Source: JAJDXW01 sp965243335
GTDB taxonomy: Bacteria; Pseudomonadota; Gammaproteobacteria; HK1
Reading direction: 5' to 3'
NCBI GenBank assembly: GCA_965243335.1
Contig: OZ251545.1
Span: 4,402,001 to 4,466,000, forward strand
Length of the DNA: 64,000 nt
The notes beneath the pieces are model-generated. The model saw only the letters and a program-made list of their open reading frames with translations. It made no database searches and was not told the DNA's origin. Shown piece by piece: positions 7,912 through 17,554 of the stretch (positions within the stretch are counted from its first letter, which is position 1; every line of letters begins with the position of its first letter). A program made the translations under genes and the position numbers.

Positions 7912-8880
7912 TCAGCGGAGCGCGGCCATCTCCCCGGCCCGGTGGCACGACACCGCGCGCCCCCCGTCACGCCGTTCGACGTCGGGATAGCGCTCCTCGC
8001 AGCGCGGCTCGGCCCACGGGCAGCGCCGGTGCAGGTGGCACCCCCGGGGCAGGTGGATGGGGCTCGGGATCTCCCCTTCGAGGGTGAAGCGGGGGAGGTC
8101 CACCCGCGGGTCCGGATAGAGGACCGAGGAGAGGAGGGCGCGGCTGTAGGGATGGAGCGGGCGCTCGAAGATCGCCTCGGTCTCCCCCGTCTCCACGATC
8201 TTCCCGAGGTACATGATCGCCACCCGGTCGCAGACCCGGCGCACCGCGGTGAGGTCATGGCTGATGAACAGGTAGGACACCCCGAGGTCCGCGCGCAGAT
8301 CGGAGAGGAGGTCGAGCACCTCGGCCCGCACCGAGACGTCAAGGGCCGAGGTCGGCTCGTCCAGCACCACGAGGTCGGGCCGGGTCGCGAGCGCCCGCGC
8401 GATGCCGATCCGCTGCTGCTGCCCGGCGCTGAACTGGTGGGGATAGCGGTGCATCGCGTCCGACCCGAGCCGCACGAGGTCGAGGATCTCCGCGACGCGC
8501 TCCTGCCGCTCCGCCGGCCCGGCCCCTCCGGCGAGCTTCAGCGGCTCCTCCACGATCGCCCCGATGCGCATCCGGGGGCTCAGCGAGTCGTAAGGCTCCT
8601 GGAACACCATCTGGATGCGCGGGCGGAGGGCGCGAAACGAGCGCGCGTCCAGGGCGAGCAGGTCCATGCCGTCGAACCGGATCGCTCCCGCGGTGGGTTC
8701 GATGAGACGAAGGACGCAGCGCCCGGTGGTCGTCTTTCCCGAGCCGCTCTCGCCCACCAGGGCCAGGGCTTCGCCGGCCCCGATCTCGAACGACACGTCG
8801 TTGACGGCCCGGACCTTCCGGCGCCGGTCCATCGGGAAGTGCTTGACGAGGCCCTGGACCGAGAGGAGGGGGGAGGACAT
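7912..8880 (-). CDS. Peptide-type ABC transporter ATP-binding protein (OppF/DppF-like)
   Basis: 322 residues. Walker A GESGSGKT (43-50), Q-loop Gln 94 in VFQEPYDSL, signature FSAGQQQR (150-157), Walker B VVLDEP (about 171-176), and switch His 208 in ISHDL. The C-terminus has the Opp/Dpp oligopeptide domain with the Cys motif of this family (GCHLHRRCPWA and later Cys). The signature reads S-A-G-Q instead of S-G-G-Q. The ATG overlaps the stop of the upstream ATPase (TGATG), so the two are translated together. Last gene of the five-gene importer operon. Confidence 0.93.
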   Translation of the reverse strand: MSSPLLSVQGLVKHFPMDRRRKVRAVNDVSFEIGAGEALALVGESGSGKTTTGRCVLRLIEPTAGAIRFDGMDLLALDARSFRALRPRIQMVFQEPYDSLSPRMRIGAIVEEPLKLAGGAGPAERQERVAEILDLVRLGSDAMHRYPHQFSAGQQQRIGIARALATRPDLVVLDEPTSALDVSVRAEVLDLLSDLRADLGVSYLFISHDLTAVRRVCDRVAIMYLGKIVETGETEAIFERPLHPYSRALLSSVLYPDPRVDLPRFTLEGEIPSPIHLPRGCHLHRRCPWAEPRCEERYPDVERRDGGRAVSCHRAGEMAALR

Positions 8881-9860
8881 CAGACCGCCGCCTCCCCGTT
8901 CGCGATGGCTTCCGCCTTCAGGCACCGCACCCATCGGCGGGGGGCCGGCGCAACCGGGTCCGGGACCGCCTCGCGGCACGCGGGCGCCACGAGGGGGCAC
9001 CGGGGCGCGTAGGCGCAGCCCCGCGGCGCGGGGGGAAGGAGGGCCGTCGCCTCGGACCGACCGGCCGCCCGGTCCCGCGCCGCCGCCGCGGCCCGCAGCA
9101 ACCGCGCGCTGTAGGGGTGGAAGGGCCGGCGGAAGAACGTCTCGACCTCCGCCCGCTCGACGATCCGGCCCGCGTACATCACCGCGACCTCCCGGCAATA
9201 GTGGGCCACGACGCCGAGGTCGCGCGAGACGATCAGCGCCGCCGCGCCCTGCTCGCGCACGAGCCCGCGGACGAGGTCGAGGATCTGGCGCGAGATCGTC
9301 ACGTCGAGGCCGGCCGTCGGCTCGTCGATGAGAAGGATCTTCGAGTCGTGGGCAAGGGCCATCGCGATGATGATCCGCTGGCACATCCCGCCGCTCAGCT
9401 CGTGCGGATATCCGGCAAGACGAAGCTCCGGATCGGGAATTCCGACCATTCGGAGAAGCTCGACCGCCCGCGCCATCGCCGCCGGCCTGCTCAGCTCGGA
9501 GTGGGCGCGGACGACCCTGGCGATCTGGTCCCCGATCGTCGTGAGCGGGTTGAGGTGCTTGCGCGGCTCCGGGGTGGTGAGCGCGATGTGCCGCCCCCGG
9601 ATGCGCTCGAGCTCCGCTTCGCCGTACTCGAGGAGGTTCGCCCCCTCGTACCCGATCCGGCCGCCGTCGATCGCGAACGGCGGATCGAGCAGGCCGAGCA
9701 CCGCCCGCACGAGCACGGTCTTGCCCGAGCCGGATTCGCCCACGATCCCGATGGTCTGCCCCGGCTCCAGGTCGAGGGAGACCCCGTGCAGGATCCCCGT
9801 CCGGCCGCGGTCCGTCCCGAACGATACCCGCAGGTCGTCGATGGCGAGGAGCGCCGGCAT
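8880..9860 (-). CDS. Peptide-type ABC transporter ATP-binding protein (OppD/DppD-like) with altered ATP-site residues
   Basis: 326 residues. Walker A GESGSGKT (41-48), signature LSGGM (155-159) and Walker B ILLIDEP (175-181) are intact. However, the Q-loop reads TTPEPRKHLNP, so the usual Gln is Pro 97, and the switch segment reads VSRDLG, so the usual His is Arg 213. The C-terminal oligopeptide domain with Cys residues (GCAYAPRCPLVAPAC) is present. OppF supplies a full Walker/Q/His set, so the pair probably has one hydrolytic and one degenerate site. Second-to-last gene of the operon, four bases from the permease. Confidence 0.9.
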   Translation of the reverse strand: MPALLAIDDLRVSFGTDRGRTGILHGVSLDLEPGQTIGIVGESGSGKTVLVRAVLGLLDPPFAIDGGRIGYEGANLLEYGEAELERIRGRHIALTTPEPRKHLNPLTTIGDQIARVVRAHSELSRPAAMARAVELLRMVGIPDPELRLAGYPHELSGGMCQRIIIAMALAHDSKILLIDEPTAGLDVTISRQILDLVRGLVREQGAAALIVSRDLGVVAHYCREVAVMYAGRIVERAEVETFFRRPFHPYSARLLRAAAAARDRAAGRSEATALLPPAPRGCAYAPRCPLVAPACREAVPDPVAPAPRRWVRCLKAEAIANGEAAV

Positions 9861-9864
9861 CCGC

Positions 9865-10803
9865 CTATGCCCGCTTGGTCGGATCGAGGAAATCCTTCAG
9901 CCCGTCGCCGACGAGGGCGTAGCCGAGGATGGATACGCCGAGCGCGATGCCCGGGAAGAGGGCGGTCCACCACTGGCCGGTCATCATGTTGGGGGCCCCG
10001 ATCGCGATCATCGACCCCCACTCCGGGGTCGGGACGGCCACCCCCGCGCCGACGAAGCTGAGCCCCGACGTGAGCAGGATGGAGAACCCGATGGTGGGCG
10101 AGATGTTGGCGACGGGCGGGGTCAGCGCGTTCGGGAGCACGTGGAAGAAGGCGATCCGCCACTCCGGGTTGCCGGCGCACCGCGCCGCCTCGATGAACGG
10201 GCGCTCGCGCACCTGGAGCACCGCGCCGCGCGTGATGCGAAGGAAGAAGGGGACGTTGAGGAACGCGAGGGCCGCGATGACGTTGATCGCGCCCGGCCCC
10301 CGGAACCCGACGAGGGCGAGGGCGAAGATGAACACGGGGAACGCCTGCACGATGTCGGCCGCCCGCATGATCCCTTCGCTCGCGTAGCGGGCGAGGCCCC
10401 GCTCGCCGCCGAAGAACCCCGAGACGACCCCGAGGAGCACCCCGAACGTGAAGGCGATGAGGGTCGAGACGAGGGCGATGGTGAGGTCGATGCGGGGCGC
10501 CGCGATGACCCGGGAGAAGATGTCCATGTTCGAGACGTCGGTGCCGAACGGGTGCCGCCACGACGGCGGCTGCAGGGGGTCGCCGGGAAGCGCGGTCTCG
10601 GTGGGATAGGGGCCGATATGGGGGCCGGCCGCGGCGAGGAACACGGTGAGGCCGACGATCACGAGCCCGGTGAGAAATTCCGGCCGCCGGCCGGCGAATC
10701 GCGCGAAGGCGCGCCATCCGTCCCCCCGGCGCGCGGGCGCGGGGGCGGGGGCGGCGGCCCTCCCGCCCGGAGGCGGCGATGCGGTCGGCGCGGCCCCGGT
10801 CAT
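9865..10803 (-). CDS. Peptide-type ABC transporter permease (DppC/OppC-like)
   Basis: 312 residues with a Pro/Ala-rich cytoplasmic N-terminus of about 35, then the OppC N-terminal helix and five more membrane segments. The HPFGTD motif (about residues 85-90) and the EAA loop EAARCAGNPEWRIAFFHVLPN, which docks the ATPase, are clear. Forms the membrane channel with the DppB-like protein upstream. Confidence 0.93.
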   Translation of the reverse strand: MTGAAPTASPPPGGRAAAPAPAPARRGDGWRAFARFAGRRPEFLTGLVIVGLTVFLAAAGPHIGPYPTETALPGDPLQPPSWRHPFGTDVSNMDIFSRVIAAPRIDLTIALVSTLIAFTFGVLLGVVSGFFGGERGLARYASEGIMRAADIVQAFPVFIFALALVGFRGPGAINVIAALAFLNVPFFLRITRGAVLQVRERPFIEAARCAGNPEWRIAFFHVLPNALTPPVANISPTIGFSILLTSGLSFVGAGVAVPTPEWGSMIAIGAPNMMTGQWWTALFPGIALGVSILGYALVGDGLKDFLDPTKRA

Positions 10804-10863
10804 CGCGCGGGCGCCCCGCTCATGCTGCCCTCGTCACGGTCGCGCCGGCGCTCCGGCCGTCAT

Positions 10864-11871
10864 TCACTTGATCCTCGGGTCCACTACGAAGTAGGCGAGA
10901 TCGACGACGAGAAAGACGAGCATGGTGAACACGGCCGACAGCAGCACGACGCCCTGCAGGGCGGCGTAGTCGGAGTTGACCACCGACTGCACCGCGTACT
11001 GGCCGAGCCCGCCCCAGGCGAACACCGTCTCCACCAGGACGGCTCCGCCGAGGAGGAACCAGGCGAGGATGCCGGTCACCGTGATGACCGGGGGCATCGC
11101 GTTGCGCAGGGCATACCGCCATTGCATCATCCGCGAGAGCCCGGCCGCCCGCGCGTAGACGACGAACTCCGAGCCGAGCATGTCCTCCATCGCCGAACGC
11201 GCGTTCTTGAGCACGAGCGGCATGTAGATGAAGACGAGGGTGAGCACCGGGAGGAAGAGGTGCGACGCGGAGGACGCGAGCGCCGCCCAGTCCGCCGTCA
11301 GCAGGGCGTCGACGGTGTACATGCCGGTGATCGTGTCGGGGGTGGACACCATGAGGTCGATCCGCCCGATCGGCCCGGGAAGGAGGCCGAACTGAAAGAA
11401 GAAGAAGAAGATCGCGATGAGGGCGAACCAGAAGTCCGGGAGCGCCCCGGCCAGCATCCCGTAGAGGAACACCGCCCGGTTGACGAGGCCCCGCTTCCGG
11501 ATGGCGGTGTAGACGCCGAGAGGCACCCCGACGAGGACCGAGAGGACCACCGCATACAGGATGAGCTCCATCGTGGCCGGCAGGCGCTGGCGCACGTCGG
11601 TGATGACCGGCTGCGAAGTGCGGAGGGACATGCCGAAGTCCCCCCGGATCACGCGCTCGAGATAGCGCGCGTACTGGACGTGGATCGGCTGATCGAGCCC
11701 GAGCTGGCGGCGCACCTGCTCCACCCGCTCCTTGGTCGCGAACGGCCCGGTGTAGAGGAAGGTCGGCTCGCCCGGCATCTGGCGGACGAGGAAGAACACG
11801 ATGAGCGACACGAGCAGGAGCTGCACCGGGAGCAGCAGCAGGCGCCGCGCGATGTACCGTGCGAAGCGCAT
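10864..11871 (-). CDS. Peptide-type ABC transporter permease (DppB/OppB-like)
   Basis: 335 residues. The N-terminus (YIARRLLLLPVQLLLVSLIVFFLV) is the first helix of the DppB family, followed by MPGEPTFLY and five further helices. The EAA loop is YARAAGLSRMMQWRYALRNAMPP near residue 235. Six helices in total. The 281 bp between this gene and the binding-protein gene upstream are extremely GC-rich with many short inverted repeats and no gene; they may allow differential expression of the binding protein relative to the membrane parts. Confidence 0.93.
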   Translation of the reverse strand: MRFARYIARRLLLLPVQLLLVSLIVFFLVRQMPGEPTFLYTGPFATKERVEQVRRQLGLDQPIHVQYARYLERVIRGDFGMSLRTSQPVITDVRQRLPATMELILYAVVLSVLVGVPLGVYTAIRKRGLVNRAVFLYGMLAGALPDFWFALIAIFFFFFQFGLLPGPIGRIDLMVSTPDTITGMYTVDALLTADWAALASSASHLFLPVLTLVFIYMPLVLKNARSAMEDMLGSEFVVYARAAGLSRMMQWRYALRNAMPPVITVTGILAWFLLGGAVLVETVFAWGGLGQYAVQSVVNSDYAALQGVVLLSAVFTMLVFLVVDLAYFVVDPRIK

Positions 11872-12152
11872 GACTACCGGCGGCCGCTCCCGGTCGACGG
11901 CCGCCCGGCGCGCCTGCCGCCGCCCGTGCGGGCGGCGGGCGGCCCCGGGAGGGCCGGCGGGCCGTCCTTCCGCACCGTGCGCCGGCGCGCCCCGGGCGCC
12001 GCCGCCGGGAACGCCTCCGGCGGCGCGGCGGCGGCGGAGGCGACGGCGGCCCCGCGCCGCGCGGGCAGGGCTCGACCCCGATTTCCGGGCCTCGCCGCGC
12101 GCGCCCGCGCGGCGAGGCCCGTTCCCTTCATCGCGACCGGAATCGTGTCAGG

Positions 12153-13790
12153 TCACTTGTAGAGCCGGTCGTAGTGGAGGTTGTTGTCGGGGTACCACGA
12201 GAATCCCTTCCACTCCGCCTTCAGCGCCTCGCGCCAGCCCGGGTTGACGAGGAAGATCCACGGCACGGTCTCCGCCACGCGCTCCTGGATGCGCAGGTCC
12301 ATCGCCAGGCGCTCCGGCCCGAAGTCGGTGACGAACATCTTCTCCGTCAGCTCGTTCAGCTCCGGGTCGTCGTTCTGCACCGCGTCCATCACGTTCACCT
12401 CCGGGTGCGTCAGATAGACCCACGCGGTGTAGCCGGTGTCCGCGATCCAGGGCCACTGGAAGTTGTCGCAGTGCGCCATCTGCTTGCGGCTGAACTTGGT
12501 GTCCGAGTACACCGCCGACGGCAGGCCCTGGAGCTGCACCCGGATCCCGATCTTCTCGAAGTTGCTCTTGATGAGGGTGCAGGTCTCCTCCATCTCCGAG
12601 ATCGCCTTGTCGTACGAGATGGTCATGTCGAAGCCGTCCGGGTAGCCGGCCTCCGCAAGCAGCTTCTTCGCGGTCTCCAGGTCCTCCTCGTACACCCAGA
12701 ACTCGTCGGTCGCGTTCGGATAGATGTGCGGCGTGATCGTCTTGATCAGGTGGCCGCCCCCGAAGTACACCTTCCGGTGGATGTCCTCGTAGGGGATCGC
12801 GTAGGCGAGGGCCCGGCGGACCTCCGGCCTGGCCATGATCTCGTTGGTCTGCACCGGGCCGAAGTAGGGGATGAAGTTCGCCGGGTGGTACGCCACCTGC
12901 AAGTTCGGATCGCCTTCGATCTCCCGGTACTCGCGCTGGCGAAGCCGCATCGCGTAATCGACCTGGCCGCGCTTGAGGAGGGCGAGGCGGGTCGCCGAAT
13001 CGGGCACGATCTTGGCGATGACCTTGGCGACCGCGGGCCGCGGCTCGAAGTTGGGGTTCCGCACCAGGACCAGCTCCTGGCCCGGGGTGTGGCTCTCCAG
13101 ATGGTACGGCCCGAACCCTGCGGTGTGGTTCTTGAGCCACTCCTTCGCCCACGGGTCGTCCGCGGTCGCGTGCTTCTTCGCCTCGGTGGAGTCGAACACC
13201 CCGCCGTAGTAGTTCATGGCGAGAAGCTGCAGGAAGAGGGGGTTCTTCGCCTTGATCCTGAACTGGACGGTGTAGGGGTCGGGGCAGGTGACGTCCTCGT
13301 GCCGATCGATGAGGAGCACCTTGGTGAAGAAGAACTTCACCGCCTTCATCTCGAAGCCGCGCTCCCAGCTCCAGCGGTGGTCCTCGCAGGTCATCTCGTT
13401 GCCCGCGTAGCTGACGATCCCCTTGCGGAGCTTGAACCGCCAGATGGTCCCGTCTTCGGATTCCTCCCAGCTCTCCGCCCAGCGCCCGGTGACCTGCTTC
13501 TCGCCCTCCTGGTCGACCCCGGCGCCGCACGTCCCGTACTCCGGGTACCACACGGAGACGTACTGGACGAGGTCCCCCGCGTAGGTGTTGTACATGATGT
13601 TCTCGACCTCCATCGTGAACGCGATCTCGTCCACGGCGGGGGGGCTCGCCGCATAGGCGGCGATCAGGGTGTGGTCCTGATCGGAGGGCGGCGGAGCCAT
13701 GCAGTCGATCTCGGCCTGGGCCGCGGCTCCGAGCGAGAGCGCTCCGGTCGCCGTGAATGCCGCGATGCTTCGACGAATTGCGGTCTTCAT
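12153..13790 (-). CDS. Peptide-type ABC transporter periplasmic substrate-binding protein (SBP family 5)
   Basis: 545 residues. Signal peptide MKTAIRRSIAAFTATGALSL ending AAAQA before EIDC, so periplasmic by Sec. Family 5 features include WAESWEESEDGTIWRFKLRKGI, EVRRALAYAIPYEDI, and the AKKLLAEAGYPDGF repeat used to recognise the group. The start follows GGGAGCAG. First gene of the operon binding protein - permease - permease - ATPase - ATPase. The ligand cannot be read from sequence; family members bind peptides, glutathione, opines or nickel. Confidence 0.93.
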   Translation of the reverse strand: MKTAIRRSIAAFTATGALSLGAAAQAEIDCMAPPPSDQDHTLIAAYAASPPAVDEIAFTMEVENIMYNTYAGDLVQYVSVWYPEYGTCGAGVDQEGEKQVTGRWAESWEESEDGTIWRFKLRKGIVSYAGNEMTCEDHRWSWERGFEMKAVKFFFTKVLLIDRHEDVTCPDPYTVQFRIKAKNPLFLQLLAMNYYGGVFDSTEAKKHATADDPWAKEWLKNHTAGFGPYHLESHTPGQELVLVRNPNFEPRPAVAKVIAKIVPDSATRLALLKRGQVDYAMRLRQREYREIEGDPNLQVAYHPANFIPYFGPVQTNEIMARPEVRRALAYAIPYEDIHRKVYFGGGHLIKTITPHIYPNATDEFWVYEEDLETAKKLLAEAGYPDGFDMTISYDKAISEMEETCTLIKSNFEKIGIRVQLQGLPSAVYSDTKFSRKQMAHCDNFQWPWIADTGYTAWVYLTHPEVNVMDAVQNDDPELNELTEKMFVTDFGPERLAMDLRIQERVAETVPWIFLVNPGWREALKAEWKGFSWYPDNNLHYDRLYK

Positions 13791-14024
13791 GTCGTTCTGC
13801 TCCCTGAATCCATCCAACGGTCCCGGAACTCCGGAGTGGACTTCCGACGCCGCCCGCCCCTTCGTTCGCCCGGGGCTCCTTCTCCCGGCGCGCGGCGGGC
13901 GGCGGGCGACGCTGCGATGTTCGCACATTCCCGGGGCGGGCGCCGGCGGGCGGGGCCGCGGGGACTCTCGAAGTCCGCGGGAACGTTCCCGGACGATCGG
14001 CGTCCGGCTCGATCGGCGTCCGGG

Positions 14025-15728
14025 TCAGCGGGCGAGCAGACGGCCGAAGTCGGGCGGCGCTTCCGGCACGAGGTCGAAGGCCACGCTGATCCGGCGGACG
14101 TCGGTCGGATAGGGGATGGTGCGGTGGTAGAACCAGGCGGGGAAGATGATGAGGAGGCCCTCCTCGGGACGGATCGCCTCGACCGGCATCGGCTTCAGGT
14201 CCGGGAAGTTTTCCTCGGGCGCGCGCCCGAACTCGATCCAGCCGCGGTGCTCGGGGTCCCCGGCGGACACGAAGTCCGGGACCTCGGGATAGTAGACGCC
14301 GCTCAGCCAGGCCGCGGGGTGGATGTGGGGGATCTGATGCCCCCCGGCGCGCATCACGACCCCCCACATCCGCATCCTGGTCGCGGGAGGACGATGCCGG
14401 AGGACGAGGTGGTCCGGATCGGTCTCCGCGATCGAGGCCGCGTACCGCTCGATGCAGTCGAGGATCCGCGCCCTGAGGACCACCGCGGGGCCGGTCGGCT
14501 CGGTCACCAGCTCGCCCGAGTGCTGGCCGTCGCGGGTCGCGTTGTGGGGCGGCGCCCAGGCGAGCGAGGGATGGCTCGTGACGTGGCGGGCGAGCGCCTC
14601 GTTGAAGCGCTCGAGGTCGGGATAGTCGGGCGCGGGGTCAACCCGGAAGCGGGCGGCGAGGCGCCCGGTGTCGGCGAGGGCGCGCGACTCCTCCTCCCGG
14701 CCGAGGTGGTGGAGGAGGATGGCCTTCGCCGCGAGCCCGGTCGCGTCTCCCGGGCGGCGCGCGAGCCACGCGTCGCAGGCGGCGAGCGCCTCCGCTCCGT
14801 CCGGGCCGCCGGCCCGCAGGTGGGCGAGGGCGAGGGCGGCGTGGAGCCGGCCGAGCGCGCTGATGACCCGCGGGTGTTCCGGGGTCACGCACCCAAGCGC
14901 GCGCTCGAAGGCGGGGATCGCTTCCGCGGCGCGCCCGGCCCGTTCGAGGGCGTCCCCGAGCCCGGACCATACGTCCACATCCTGCGGAGCGAGCTCCGAC
15001 ACTCGCCTCCACGCCTCGGCCTCCTCCTCATGCCGCCCGGCGGCGCCGAGCAGGGAGGCGAGGTTCGTCCAGCCGGGCGCGTAGCGCGGCGCGTGCTCCA
15101 CCGCGTTGCGATAGGCGGCCTCCGCTTCGGCGGGGCGGCCGCCTTCGCGTTCGAGGCTGCCGAGGTTGTTCCAGCCGGGCGCGTGGGCCGGGTCGGCCTC
15201 CGTCGCCCGCCGGTAGCTCGCGCGCGCCTCCTCGTCCCGGCCTTGCGCGCGCTGGGCGTTGCCGAGCCCGACCCATGCGGGCGCTGCTGCGGGCTCCGCC
15301 TCCGGCTGAAGGTCGATGGCGAGCCGGTAGGACTCCTCCGCTTCCTCCCACACTCCCCGGCGCTCCAGCATCACCGCGAGCGCGAAGCGGGGTTGGAACG
15401 CCCGCGCGTCGATCCCGCACGCGCGCCGGAAGCAGGCCTCCGCGTCGGCCGGCCGGCCGAGCTCCGCGAACGCCTGCCCCGCCCCGGCCTGGACCCCGGC
15501 GTCGCGCGCCCCGAGCCGGGCCGCCTCCTCAATGAAACGGACGCCGGGTTCGCGCTCGCCCAGACGGACGAGGGCGAAGCCGGCGTACAGGCGCGCTTCG
15601 GGAAGCCGCGGGCGCTCGCGCATGACCGCGCTCGCCGCGTCGAGGGCGTCCCGCGCCCGGCTCTCGGCGAGCGCCCGCACCGTCTCCGCGAGGCGGCGCC
15701 GGACCCGTTCGTCCGACTTCCGGCTCAC
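14025..15728 (-). CDS. TPR-repeat protein with C-terminal 2OG-Fe(II) oxygenase-like domain
   Basis: 567 residues. Residues ~1-330 are tetratricopeptide repeats of about 34 residues (for example A-P-G-W-N-N-L-G-S-L followed by A-E-A-A-Y-R-N-A). Residues ~390-567 form the putative 2OG-Fe(II) oxygenase domain: metal-site H-x-H in QIPHIHPAAWLSGVYYP and a distal His in FPAWFYHRTIPY with Arg in VRRISVAFDL. This architecture is common in marine and host-associated proteobacteria. Substrate is unknown; the TPR part probably holds a protein partner. Not in an obvious operon. Confidence 0.88.
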   Translation of the reverse strand: MSRKSDERVRRRLAETVRALAESRARDALDAASAVMRERPRLPEARLYAGFALVRLGEREPGVRFIEEAARLGARDAGVQAGAGQAFAELGRPADAEACFRRACGIDARAFQPRFALAVMLERRGVWEEAEESYRLAIDLQPEAEPAAAPAWVGLGNAQRAQGRDEEARASYRRATEADPAHAPGWNNLGSLEREGGRPAEAEAAYRNAVEHAPRYAPGWTNLASLLGAAGRHEEEAEAWRRVSELAPQDVDVWSGLGDALERAGRAAEAIPAFERALGCVTPEHPRVISALGRLHAALALAHLRAGGPDGAEALAACDAWLARRPGDATGLAAKAILLHHLGREEESRALADTGRLAARFRVDPAPDYPDLERFNEALARHVTSHPSLAWAPPHNATRDGQHSGELVTEPTGPAVVLRARILDCIERYAASIAETDPDHLVLRHRPPATRMRMWGVVMRAGGHQIPHIHPAAWLSGVYYPEVPDFVSAGDPEHRGWIEFGRAPEENFPDLKPMPVEAIRPEEGLLIIFPAWFYHRTIPYPTDVRRISVAFDLVPEAPPDFGRLLAR

Positions 15729-15879
15729 GCGGCTCTCGCCCCGGGACGAAGCTGCCTCGGACCGCGGGCAGAGCCGTGGCCCAAACCACAGCCCGGACGA
15801 CCCGCCTGCCGCGACCCGGACGGAACTGCGCGCGCGGGCCGGGGCCGGCCGGAGGAGGTCGGTCGCGAGGCGATCAGGA

Positions 15880-17061
15880 TCAGTCGGCCGCCTCCGGGAG
15901 CGCGGTCGCGACCGCCTGGCCCGGAAGGCGGTAGAACTCGTGCGCGTTCGCGCAGGTCAGCCGGTGGACGTCGGCTTCCGGGAGAGCGGCGAACTGCTCG
16001 GCGATGTAGCGGTCCGACTCCGGCCACACCCCGTCGCCGTGGGGGTAGTCCGAGCCCCACATGAGGGACTCGATCCCCATCTCGTCGACGAGCCCGGCGC
16101 CGATCCGGTCGAACTGGAAGGTGGCCCGGCACTGCCGCCGCCAGTAGTCGCTCGGCTTCATGGTGAGGCCGAGGTCGCGGAAGCGGTCCTCCCACTCGAA
16201 GTCCATGCGGTCGAGCGCGTACGGGATCCAGCCGATCCCGCTCTCCCCGAACGCGACCCGCACGTTGGGGTAGCGCTCGAGCACCCCGGCCCCGATGATG
16301 GCCGCGACGATGTTGACGAGGTTCATCTGGAAGCCTGACACCACGGTGAAGAACGCGGGGCGGCGCGCCTCCTTCGGGGCGTTCAGGAGAAGGTTGGGGT
16401 CGATGGCGGGAAAGGTGTGGAAGTGCAGGGGCAGGTCGGCCTCGTGCACCGCCTGCCAGAGCGGCTCCCAGCACGGGTGCCACATCGGCTCCATGTCCCA
16501 CGAGCACGACAGCTCGACCCCCCGGATGCGGCCCGTCTGCGCCACCCGCCGGAGCTCCGCCACCGCCGCGCCGACGTCGCCGTAGGGCAGGCAGGCGAGG
16601 CCGATGTGCCGATCCGGATAGTGGCTGCAGAAGTCCGCGAGCCAGTCGTTGTAAATCCGGAACATCTCGTTCGCGGCCTCGTGGTCCCCGAGCCGGGTCG
16701 CGGCCCCGAGAATGCCGTAGAGGACTTCCGCGTCGACCCCGTCGCGCTCCATGTCGCGGACGCGGAGGTGCGGGTCGGAGACCCGGCGCACGTCCCGCCG
16801 CCCGTCCTCGTAGAGGCCCGTCGCGGCCATCCTGTCGGCCCGGTAGTGCTGGCCGGGAACGTACTTCTGGCCGGACGGCCCGACCCCGTTCTTGAGCCCG
16901 AAGGAGACCCCGTTGCGGCTGGTCCAGAAGGGGCCGTCCGGGCCGTCCGTCACGTAGGGCATCCGCTCCCGGAACCCGGCGCTCGCCTCGGAGACGAAGA
17001 GCTCCGGCGGCATCCAGCAGAGGTCGATGTGGCAGTCCGCCGATATCCGTCGATATTCCAT
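15880..17061 (-). CDS. Amidohydrolase family 2 (metal-dependent TIM-barrel hydrolase/decarboxylase)
   Basis: 393 residues. The metal-site pattern of the amidohydrolase-2 family is visible: ISADCHID at the N-terminus (x-D-x-H), the His-rich strand LPLHFHTFP, and the C-terminal Asp in LMWGSDYPHGDG. Members hydrolyse or decarboxylate aromatic and ring compounds (ACMSD/gamma-resorcylate type). The downstream carboxymuconolactone decarboxylase relative, transcribed in the same direction, supports a role in degradation of an aromatic or cyclic compound, by inference. Confidence 0.9.
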   Translation of the reverse strand: MEYRRISADCHIDLCWMPPELFVSEASAGFRERMPYVTDGPDGPFWTSRNGVSFGLKNGVGPSGQKYVPGQHYRADRMAATGLYEDGRRDVRRVSDPHLRVRDMERDGVDAEVLYGILGAATRLGDHEAANEMFRIYNDWLADFCSHYPDRHIGLACLPYGDVGAAVAELRRVAQTGRIRGVELSCSWDMEPMWHPCWEPLWQAVHEADLPLHFHTFPAIDPNLLLNAPKEARRPAFFTVVSGFQMNLVNIVAAIIGAGVLERYPNVRVAFGESGIGWIPYALDRMDFEWEDRFRDLGLTMKPSDYWRRQCRATFQFDRIGAGLVDEMGIESLMWGSDYPHGDGVWPESDRYIAEQFAALPEADVHRLTCANAHEFYRLPGQAVATALPEAAD

Positions 17062-17191
17062 TGGGAAGGGCCTCCTCGCGCCCGTAAATCGAACCGTTGT
17101 TCGAATGTTAGCCCCAATCGCGGCCGGGAGGGAATTCCGGGCGCCGGCCGGACCGCCCCGGCTTCCGCCTGGACTTCTGCCTGTCGGCCGT

Positions 17192-17554
17192 CTACCGGGG
17201 CGGTTTGCTGTAGACGTGCTCGATGAGGCGAAGGGCGGACACCGCCACCGGCCAGCCCCCGTAGTGGGCGAGGTGGAGCATCATCTCCTCCAGCTTCTCC
17301 TTCGGGATCCCGAGGTTCTTCGCGCCGTAGAGGTGGATCTTGAGCTCGTTCTCGCGGCCGAGGACGGTGAGCGCGGTGAGGGTGATCATCGACCGCTCCT
17401 CGAGCTCGAGGCCCGGGCGGCTCCAGACGTCGCCGAAGAGGTTCTCGACCGTGGCCCGGAACATCCCGTCCGGCATCGTCCCCTGCTTCGGGGGGCGCCC
17501 GAAGAGCTTCTCCATGACCTCGATCCCGGCCTGGTAGCGTTCCGATTCCGACAT
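17192..17554 (-). CDS. Carboxymuconolactone decarboxylase family protein
   Basis: 120 residues, the normal size of a single-domain CMD protein. Characteristic helices: LFGDVWSRPGLELEERSMIT, then L-T-V-L-G-R-E-N-E-L-K-I-H and later HLAHYGGWPVAVSAL. The C-x-x-C of the AhpD branch is absent, so it belongs with PcaC-like proteins rather than peroxidase AhpD. Start MSESERY is preferred over upstream Arg/Ala-rich readthrough. Probably acts in the same pathway as the amidohydrolase 130 bp downstream. Confidence 0.85.
   Translation of the reverse strand: MSESERYQAGIEVMEKLFGRPPKQGTMPDGMFRATVENLFGDVWSRPGLELEERSMITLTALTVLGRENELKIHLYGAKNLGIPKEKLEEMMLHLAHYGGWPVAVSALRLIEHVYSKPPR

Noticed and set aside
4728..8087. 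A 1119-codon plus-strand frame across both amidases
   Set aside because: It crosses two recognised amidases in other frames and is strongly Arg/Pro-rich.
12174..16064. A 1296-codon plus-strand open frame opposite the binding protein and the TPR protein
   Set aside because: It is the complement of two real leftward genes, rich in Arg, Gly, Pro and Val, with no family motif. Long antisense frames are expected at this GC content.
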